Below are positions 8,239 through 12,820 of a DNA stretch of 13,881 bases, piece after piece. The notes beneath the pieces were generated by a model that had not been told where the DNA came from, did no database searches, and was given only the letters and a program-made list of their open reading frames with translations. Numbering within the stretch: the first letter of the stretch is position 1; each line of letters begins with the position of its first letter. The translations under genes and the position numbers were made by a program. This DNA is from DAOTVD01 sp034437075 (GTDB lineage: Bacteria; Chloroflexota; Anaerolineae; Aggregatilineales; J027): contig DAOTVD010000135.1 in the NCBI GenBank assembly GCA_034437075.1, positions 1 through 13,881 on the forward strand. Reading direction: 5' to 3'.

Positions 8239-8267
8239 CGCGCCCCAGTACACCAATTCGGGGCGCG
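8239..8267. other. Inverted repeat in the divergent DUF427/methyltransferase promoter region
   Basis: A perfect 8-bp repeat CGCGCCCC (8239-8246) / GGGGCGCG (8260-8267) with a 13-nt spacer, between two divergent genes. No gene ends here, so a terminator role is unlikely. The right arm ends where a -35 box for the TATAAT at 8290 would start, so an operator is possible. That role is inferred from position only. Confidence 0.4.
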
Positions 8268-8289
8268 CTCCAGGGCAATAGAGATGCTG

Positions 8290-8295
8290 TATAAT
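8290..8295 (+). promoter_or_regulatory. -10 element of the methyltransferase gene
   Basis: A perfect TATAAT. No clear -35 is seen. With a start near 8302 the pre-insertion leader would have been about 25 nt including AGAAGGA; with the inserted element the leader is about 206 nt. Confidence 0.5.
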
Positions 8296-8308
8296 CTTTG
8301 GGCACCAA

Positions 8309-8316
8309 AATAGAAG
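8309..8316 (+). repeat. Left target-site duplication AATAGAAG
   Basis: Direct copy of 8490-8497, directly abutting the left terminal inverted repeat of the element. It carries the AGAAG core of the gene's original Shine-Dalgarno sequence. Confidence 0.85.
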
Positions 8317-8362
8317 GTAACTGCTCAGGCTATGCCAATTCTTCCCCCTCACCCCCTTAATC

Positions 8363-8400
8363 CCCCTCTCCCAAACGCCGCTTTGCGGCTGGTAGAGGGG
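8363..8400 (+). repeat. First internal hairpin of the MITE
   Basis: CCCCTCTCCCA (8363-8373) pairs with the arm 8390-8400 with one mismatch. A 3-nt bulge (AAC) precedes an apical 5-bp stem GCCGC/GCGGC with loop TTT (8377-8389). Confidence 0.75.
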
Positions 8401-8427
8401 AAAACGACCCGAAACCGACACTTTTTG

Positions 8428-8465
8428 CCCCTCTCCCAGGGCTGAAAGCCCGTTTGGGAGAGGGG
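8428..8465 (+). repeat. Second internal hairpin of the MITE
   Basis: CCCCTCTCCCA (8428-8438) and TGGGAGAGGGG (8455-8465) pair perfectly over 11 bp. The apex is GGGCT/AGCCC with loop GAA (8439-8451), and a GTT bulge lies on the right side, complementary to the AAC bulge of the first hairpin. Confidence 0.8.
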
Positions 8466-8489
8466 TTGGGGTGAGGGCTGAGTAGTTAC

Positions 8490-8497
8490 AATAGAAG
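8490..8497 (+). repeat. Right target-site duplication AATAGAAG, now part of the active RBS
   Basis: Direct copy of 8309-8316. Together with the next bases GA it forms AGAAGGA, with AAGGA (8495-8499) 8 nt before the ATG at 8508: an ideal ribosome-binding site. Confidence 0.85.
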
Positions 8498-8507
8498 GAC
8501 TTTTTGA

Positions 8508-9029
8508 ATGGCACAACTGAACTTAGGCGCCGGGGAAAAACCCATCAGCAGCACGTTTGGCGTGGATGTCGCGCCCACTGGGGCTTGTGACGTCATCGCG
8601 AATTTTGAAGGGGCGCCGTTACCCTTCGCGACGAGTAGCATAACGGGCTTATATGCCTACCATGTGCTGGAACACATTCGCGATTTACCCGCCCTGATGG
8701 AAGAAATCCACCGCATCAGCCAGCCGGACGCGCGCATCATCATCGAAGTGCCCTATTTTGCCTGCGTGGGTGCTTTTGGTGACCCGACCCACGTCCGGTT
8801 TTTTGCGTATCATACCTTTCGGTTTTGGACGCCCGACACCGACCAAGCGAATTGGTTTTCGCGGGCGCGCTTTCGCATCGCGCAACGGCGGATCGTCTTT
8901 GGCAAGGTGCATCGGCTGCTGGGCATAGCCGCCTTGGCCAATCGCTGGCCAGATGTGTATGAAAATTTCTTGGCGTTCATCTTCCCGGGGCGAGTCTTGC
9001 AGGTCGAACTGCGGCCTATCAAAGGATGA
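8508..9029 (+). CDS. Short class I SAM-dependent methyltransferase
   Basis: 173 residues, COG4627-like. LNLGAGEKP at residues 4-12 is motif I (SAM-binding glycine loop, with Ala where Cys is common), followed by GVDVAP (the acidic residue that binds the SAM ribose), LPFATSSITGLYAYHVLEHI, and the EVPYFACVGAFGDPTHVRFFAYHTFRFW block typical of this subgroup. It lacks the N-terminal extension of larger methyltransferases, but the fold core appears complete. Relatives are often found near polysaccharide or glycan genes, but no such neighbours are present, so the substrate is unknown. Start: ATG at 8508 with AAGGA 8 nt upstream. Its leader has been split by the MITE at 8317-8489. No obvious terminator follows; a small CTCCAT/ATGGGG stem (about 9036-9051) lacks a T tract. 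Confidence 0.87.
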   Translation: MAQLNLGAGEKPISSTFGVDVAPTGACDVIANFEGAPLPFATSSITGLYAYHVLEHIRDLPALMEEIHRISQPDARIIIEVPYFACVGAFGDPTHVRFFAYHTFRFWTPDTDQANWFSRARFRIAQRRIVFGKVHRLLGIAALANRWPDVYENFLAFIFPGRVLQVELRPIKG

Positions 9030-9104
9030 TTAAACCTCCATAGAGATGGGGTCAGGATTGCTTAAGATGGGGGGCTAGCGAAGCGAACACGCAAGGTCTG
9101 GGTG

Positions 9105-9110
9105 TATAAT
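9105..9110 (+). promoter_or_regulatory. -10 element of the 158-residue protein gene
   Basis: A perfect TATAAT, 38 nt before the ATG at 9148, giving a leader of about 31 nt. No convincing -35 lies 17 nt upstream. The flanking GTG-TATAAT resembles the CTG-TATAAT at 8290. Confidence 0.5.
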
Positions 9111-9147
9111 AAGGGCATCGTTCTTCAAGTAGTCAGGCCCATCATCT

Positions 9148-9624
9148 ATGGGGATGTCTGATTCCCTGCTCCAATCCCATTCCGGTACCCCAGCACATAG
9201 CCAGGTTATTAGCGCAGAAATCACCCTGCACTGGTTATACGATGGGCAAATAATCGTGTATGCCGTCGATACGCCAACCATGACCCATGGGCTGGTCGAT
9301 ACACTGCTAGAAGTCATCACCCAAACGATGCAAAACTGGAACCCCAACCGGCCTTATCTAGCCTTGCAGAATCTGCAAATTGGCACGATGCTGCAACCCG
9401 CGCTGATCGCGCACACCCGGCGCCAGGCCGACCGTATGCTAGAGGCCGTCGGGCCGAATGTCTATGGACGTGTGGCGACTGTTTTGCCCGTGCATCATAC
9501 GTCCAGCATGTTTCGGCTGTGGCTAGAGCGCGAAGCCCAACATCGCCAACCCGCCCTGGCCCATCGTTTGATGGCGGATGAACAACAAGCGCTGAATTGG
9601 CTGGTGGATGGCTTGCCGCATTAG
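9148..9624 (+). CDS. Unrecognised 158-residue protein, possibly SpoIIAA/STAS-like
   Basis: I do not recognise the family with certainty. The protein is soluble, with no signal peptide or membrane helix. From residue 22 the pattern EITLHWLYDGQIIVYAV is a beta-strand, turn, beta-strand start. A helix follows (THGLVDTLLEVITQTMQNW), then a central basic helix (ALIAHTRRQADRMLEAV), a hydrophobic strand (YGRVATVLPV), and a C-terminal stretch MADEQQALNWLVDGL, like the 'EEALAWL' ending of SpoIIAA/STAS-like proteins. That likeness is a fold-level impression only. Start: ATG at 9148 or the in-frame ATG at 9154, the second preceded by GGGG but neither with a strong RBS. Own -10 at 9105. An open frame of this length between a good promoter and a terminator on normal spacing supports a real gene. 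Confidence 0.72.
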   Translation: MGMSDSLLQSHSGTPAHSQVISAEITLHWLYDGQIIVYAVDTPTMTHGLVDTLLEVITQTMQNWNPNRPYLALQNLQIGTMLQPALIAHTRRQADRMLEAVGPNVYGRVATVLPVHHTSSMFRLWLEREAQHRQPALAHRLMADEQQALNWLVDGLPH

Positions 9625-9651
9625 CCGTTTCTTATGCCTCACTTTAGGCCA

Positions 9652-9675
9652 TAAAAAAAGAGCGCCCGTAGGCGC
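9652..9675 (-). terminator. Rho-independent terminator of the DsbA-like gene
   Basis: On the minus strand: GCGCC-TACG-GGCGC (9675-9662), a 5-bp all-GC stem with a tetraloop, followed by TCTTTTTTTAT. It lies 24 nt after the stop codon at 9700. In the plus direction the A tract comes before the stem, so it is not a standard terminator for the 9148-9624 gene. Confidence 0.88.
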
Positions 9676-9699
9676 CCTATCCAAATGTGCGGTGAGGCT

Positions 9700-10875
9700 T
9701 TAGCCGCTCGTGGCTTCGGCCAATTGTTCATCTAGGCGCGGGTACAACCCCGATAGATTCACCGCGCCAGTAATGACCTGGCCTTCGGGGCCACGCAACA
9801 GCGCGGGCGGTTCATCGGCGATGCCCAACAGCACGGCGGGCGTGCTCGTGATGCCGAGTTCATCCGCACGGGCGGCTTGCGCGGCGATCACCTCATCATA
9901 GCGGCCATCCGCCTGGCAGGTCGCGAATTCTTCCATATCGGCGTCAGTTTCTAGCGCCTCGGCAGTTTCTAGCATATTTTCTGCCGCGTAAGCCTGGATG
10001 CCGCCGCCTTCACGATAAGCTGCATAAATAGCCTTGTGCATATCCCAGCCGAAGCCCAATTCCGTCGCGCAATAGAACGCGACCGTCGCATCGTTGGAAA
10101 GCTCGCGCCCGACGAAGGTCAGCGGCAGGAATTCGAATTGCATTTCGCCAGTCTGAACGTAATCTTGCACCAGGCGCGAAATACTGGTGGCGTAATCGAC
10201 ACAATGCGAGCAAGAGAAATCGAAGGCCTCGATCATCTGGAGTGGCGCGTCGGCCTCGCCCAGCAGCAAGCGCTCTTCTGCGGCCAAGCTGCTCTGAAGT
10301 TGTTCGTTCAGTTGGGCCGTGTCTAGGGCTAGGGGCTCCACTTCGGCGCTTTCTAGCACGCTTTGCACTTGCTGGGTAAATTCGGCGGACTCATCTTCGG
10401 GGGCCGAGACGATCAACAGCGCAAAGGTGATGTCATCCGGCGTGAAGGCCACCAGGCGCGCTTGCTGACCGTTATCCCCAGCAGGCACCACGCCGCTAAG
10501 GGCCTCCACCCCGCCGAAGGTATCTGCGGTGGCTTCTACGCCACTATCGGCCAACACGTTGTTAAAGACAGACTCCACGGTATCATCAGGACCCATTTCG
10601 ATGCTCTGCACCCCCATAAAGTTGGGCGCAGCGTCGGCGGCGGCACCGTCACCATGTGGCGCGACGATCACAAAGTCGAAGCCCTGCGCCGAAGTAACCG
10701 TCCAACCGCTGGGGTATTCTAGGCTAAGGCCCAAGCTGGGCCAATTAAACGTGCTGAGTTCGCCCTCATCCTGAGCGGGCAACGCAACGGCGGGGGATTC
10801 TGTAGAGCTAGCAATCGCTAACGCAGGCAAGAGCAGCAGGGCTGCCACTGCCAGGGGTAAAATCATGTTTCGCAT
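9700..10875 (-). CDS. Exported PsbP-like/DsbA-like thioredoxin fusion
   Basis: About 391 residues. Residues 1 to about 23 form a signal peptide (RN, long Leu/Ala core, ALAIA-SS cleavage-like site). Residues about 40-180 resemble a PsbP/DUF1795-type domain (LEYPSGWTV, FVIVAPH, then a helix-rich region and TFALLIVSAP). From about 195 comes a DsbA/Thioredoxin_4 domain: active site C-S-H-C at 222-225 in FDFSCSHC, a helical insertion, and the cis-Pro loop STPAVLLG with Pro at about 346. Two further cysteines (FYCATE and ATCQAD) could form a second disulfide as in BdbD-like proteins. Likely a thiol-disulfide oxidase or reductase outside the membrane. Start: ATG at 10875 has GGAG 5 nt upstream and opens the signal peptide directly; the ATG at 10896 adds 7 residues and has no RBS. 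Promoter candidate TTGAAC-18-TAATAT; strong terminator at the 3' end. No DsbB/VKOR partner is nearby. Confidence 0.88.
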   Translation of the reverse strand: MRNMILPLAVAALLLLPALAIASSTESPAVALPAQDEGELSTFNWPSLGLSLEYPSGWTVTSAQGFDFVIVAPHGDGAAADAAPNFMGVQSIEMGPDDTVESVFNNVLADSGVEATADTFGGVEALSGVVPAGDNGQQARLVAFTPDDITFALLIVSAPEDESAEFTQQVQSVLESAEVEPLALDTAQLNEQLQSSLAAEERLLLGEADAPLQMIEAFDFSCSHCVDYATSISRLVQDYVQTGEMQFEFLPLTFVGRELSNDATVAFYCATELGFGWDMHKAIYAAYREGGGIQAYAAENMLETAEALETDADMEEFATCQADGRYDEVIAAQAARADELGITSTPAVLLGIADEPPALLRGPEGQVITGAVNLSGLYPRLDEQLAEATSG

Positions 10876-10911
10876 AACGTCTCCGGTGAATTGCATGAAC
10901 GTATAGCTACG

Positions 10912-10941
10912 ATATTACGGGATAAGGGGCCTTCTGTTCAA
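10912..10941 (-). promoter_or_regulatory. Promoter candidate of the DsbA-like gene
   Basis: On the minus strand TTGAAC (10941-10936) and TAATAT (10917-10912) are separated by 18 nt, each matching consensus at four of six positions. The predicted leader is about 30 nt. Confidence 0.4.
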
Positions 10942-10984
10942 ATCCAAAGCCCTATGCGGAATGTCCTGGCGGGCGCGTTTCCGG

Positions 10985-10990
10985 TACACT
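10985..10990 (+). promoter_or_regulatory. Possible -10 of the lipoprotein gene, near-leaderless
   Basis: TACACT ends 7 nt before the ATG at 10998. A transcript starting at normal distance would begin at or next to the ATG, which also lacks a Shine-Dalgarno sequence. No clear -35 is seen, so this is tentative. Confidence 0.25.
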
Positions 10991-10997
10991 AAGCGGT

Positions 10998-12767
10998 ATG
11001 ATTGCTGTGTTACGCTCGTTCGTCCTGGGCGGGATTCTGCTGGTCATTTTGGCGGCCTGTGCGTCCCCCAGCCCAGAAACGCCGCGCATACCCACCGAAG
11101 CCGAATTCGCAACCGCTACCCCCCGCCCGCGCCCGACGCAAACAGCCGTCAGCATCGCCCCAACGGCTTCGTTGACGCCCACCAGCACCCAGACGCATAC
11201 CCCGCGCCCGTTCCCCACCACGACCGCATCGCCCGCGCCCGGCCCCACCGACACCCCGCGCCCCTTCCCGACTGCGACCCTCAGCCGCCTACCCGCGCGG
11301 ACGACCGCCGAAGTCACCGCGCACACCGGGCCGGGGCGGGTCTATCCCGTGGTGCGGCCTCTGGCCACGGATGCGCGCTTTGTGGTGCTGGCCTTTGGCT
11401 ACGATACCGAAGGAAGCGTGTGGTATCTTGCCGAATTGCCGGATGGCGCGCGCGCCTGGATCGCCGCGAGCGATACAACCTTGCTCGACGTCCAAACCGG
11501 GGATAGCATCGCGTTTGCGGCCACGTTACCCCCCACCCCAACCGCCACCATAGACCCAAACAATCCCCCAACGCCCGTCTTGCCCCAGGGTGCCAACGCG
11601 CGCATCACTGGCCCCCAGGGGGCCAACCTGCGGGTCGGGCCGGGCTATCGGTTCGATATTCAGACGACGCTAGCCCGCTACACGCCCCTGGTGATTATCG
11701 GGCGCACGGTCGATCAATTCTGGTACGAGGTCGTCACCTTCGCGCCGGAGGCCCGCCAGGGTTGGATACTCACCCGCCTAGTGACCCCCGAAACCCAACG
11801 CGCCGATTTTGCCGTCACCTGGACGGGGCCAACGCGCGGCGCGGGGATGCGCGTGGCCTGTGGCTTAAACATTGACCCCACCTCTCGCCAGGGCTACCCG
11901 AATATCGCGCCGGAGATGGCCGGGGCGGGCTGGGTGCGGTTCGTGCTGGCGGCCTCGCCCGTGCATTTTCCCTCTTTGCAAGCGGCTTTCGCGTTTTATG
12001 ATGATGTGATCGCGGCCTATCGGGCGCGTGGCGTGAATATCTTGCTCGTGCTCAATCATCAGACCTATGGCGAATTAGGCGGCTACGACTTCACGACCAT
12101 GGGCGCTGCCGATTGGGCGGCTTATACCGACCGTTTCGCGGGGGTCGTGGGCCAAGTGGCCGCGCGCTATGCAGATCAGGTGGCAGCTTACCAGATTTGG
12201 AACGAGGTAGACTCTGATTTTGAGAATCCGGCGGCTATTTCCGTCCCTGCGCCGACGTATGCCGCCCTACTACAACGCAGCGCAGCGGCCATCCGCGCGC
12301 GCGCGCCCCAAAGCACTGTGCTCATGAGCGGGTTGCTAGACCCCAGCGGCAACTATCTACGCGCGGTGCATAATGCACTGGGGGGGCAGTTGCCCGTGGA
12401 TGCCGTGGCGATTCATCCTTACGGATTTGGCGCGCCGGATGAACCGAGCGTCTTCGCGCCCTATGGCGATGTGGGGCGGATGTTGAACGCCTATGCACGC
12501 GCCTTGCCGGGAATGCCTTTGTGGGTCACCGAAGTGGGCGCAGGTGGCGACAATGCGCCCACGCGCTGGGCCGAAGCCGCCGCGTATATGCGCACGCTCT
12601 ACGAAGACATCCGCGCGAACCATGCTGCGCAGGTCGCCGTCATCATTTGGTATGCTTGGTCGGATGCCATGCACGCGGAGATGCGCCTGAACGGCCTGGT
12701 GACCGCCAACCAAGCGCCGAAATCGCCCATTTACGAGACCTTTTTCGCGCTATGCAGCGGGCCATGA
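10998..12767 (+). CDS. SH3-SH3-glycosidase lipoprotein
   Basis: 589 residues. A lipoprotein signal peptide ends in LAAC with the lipidated Cys at 21. A Thr/Pro-rich tether follows (to about 95), containing an 18-codon in-frame repeat around TPRPFPT (11197-11225 and 11251-11279). Two bacterial SH3-like domains follow (about 97-160 and 200-270, the second with GANLRVGPG and WYEV...GWI), separated by another Pro/Thr linker. The rest (about 285-589) looks like a clan-A glycoside hydrolase TIM barrel: acid/base Glu at about 403 in IWNEVDSD after strand 4, AIHPYGFG, and nucleophile Glu at about 512 in WVTEVG after strand 7, then VIIWYAW at strand 8. GH5 or GH39-like; substrate unknown. Probably lipid-anchored outside the cell, with the SH3 domains binding the cell surface. 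Start chosen because it opens the signal peptide. Confidence 0.86.
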   Translation: MIAVLRSFVLGGILLVILAACASPSPETPRIPTEAEFATATPRPRPTQTAVSIAPTASLTPTSTQTHTPRPFPTTTASPAPGPTDTPRPFPTATLSRLPARTTAEVTAHTGPGRVYPVVRPLATDARFVVLAFGYDTEGSVWYLAELPDGARAWIAASDTTLLDVQTGDSIAFAATLPPTPTATIDPNNPPTPVLPQGANARITGPQGANLRVGPGYRFDIQTTLARYTPLVIIGRTVDQFWYEVVTFAPEARQGWILTRLVTPETQRADFAVTWTGPTRGAGMRVACGLNIDPTSRQGYPNIAPEMAGAGWVRFVLAASPVHFPSLQAAFAFYDDVIAAYRARGVNILLVLNHQTYGELGGYDFTTMGAADWAAYTDRFAGVVGQVAARYADQVAAYQIWNEVDSDFENPAAISVPAPTYAALLQRSAAAIRARAPQSTVLMSGLLDPSGNYLRAVHNALGGQLPVDAVAIHPYGFGAPDEPSVFAPYGDVGRMLNAYARALPGMPLWVTEVGAGGDNAPTRWAEAAAYMRTLYEDIRANHAAQVAVIIWYAWSDAMHAEMRLNGLVTANQAPKSPIYETFFALCSGP

Positions 12768-12794
12768 TGTACCGAGGCACCCGCCAAACAGCCT

Positions 12795-12816
12795 GTCGGC
12801 TTAAAACGGAGCCGGC
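12795..12816. terminator. Weak hairpin between convergent genes
   Basis: GTCGGCT (12795-12801) can pair with AGCCGGC (12810-12816), 7 bp with one G-T pair and an 8-nt loop, in the 53-nt gap between the lipoprotein and DUF389 genes. No proper T tract follows on either strand, so any terminator role is tentative. Confidence 0.25.
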
Positions 12817-12820
12817 TAAG

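Larger units (their letters stand above)
8317..8489 (+). mobile_element. 173-bp MITE with IS66-like ends, inserted in an RBS
   Basis: Terminal inverted repeats GTAACTGCTCAG (8317-8328) and CTGAGTAGTTAC (8478-8489) match at 11 of 12 positions. They are flanked by an exact 8-bp duplication, AATAGAAG. Inside lies a second inverted repeat, CCCTCACCCC (8346-8355) / GGGGTGAGGG (8468-8477), enclosing two tandem hairpins. It has no room for a transposase, so it must be moved in trans. Established for the IS66 family: ends beginning GTAA and 8-bp duplications; both fit, so an IS66-type transposase is the best guess. The CCCTCACCCC...CTCTCCC palindrome is of a kind found in many copies in some bacterial genomes. 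It forms most of the methyltransferase mRNA leader. Confidence 0.85.

Noticed and set aside
8180..8308. N-terminal extension of the DUF427 protein to ATG at 8308
   Set aside because: Unlike the family, overlaps the divergent promoter, while ATG 8179 has a good RBS at 9 nt and starts at the usual place for the family.
8346..8477. CRISPR-like or rho-independent terminator reading of the palindromic repeat
   Set aside because: Only two similar units, no spacers of equal size, and no T tract; target duplication and terminal repeats explain it as a MITE.
8233..8514. Open frame of 93 codons on minus across the DUF427/methyltransferase gap
   Set aside because: Most of it is translated MITE sequence (the TPTPLP-type string such repeats give) and it covers the methyltransferase promoter and start.
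9030..9147. Possible small RNA or small gene between the methyltransferase and the 158-residue protein
   Set aside because: Only a weak 6-bp stem near 9036-9051 and the TATAAT at 9105 are visible; no RBS-supported frame and no terminator.
11197..11279. Direct repeat in the lipoprotein gene as a possible mobile or regulatory repeat
   Set aside because: It is an imperfect, in-frame, 18-codon internal duplication in a Thr/Pro linker, ordinary for such tethers.
10961..11506. Open frame of 181 codons on plus overlapping the lipoprotein start
   Set aside because: Arg/His/Pro-rich frame shadow of the Thr/Pro-rich tether and SH3 region; the 10998 frame has lipobox, SH3 and catalytic motifs.
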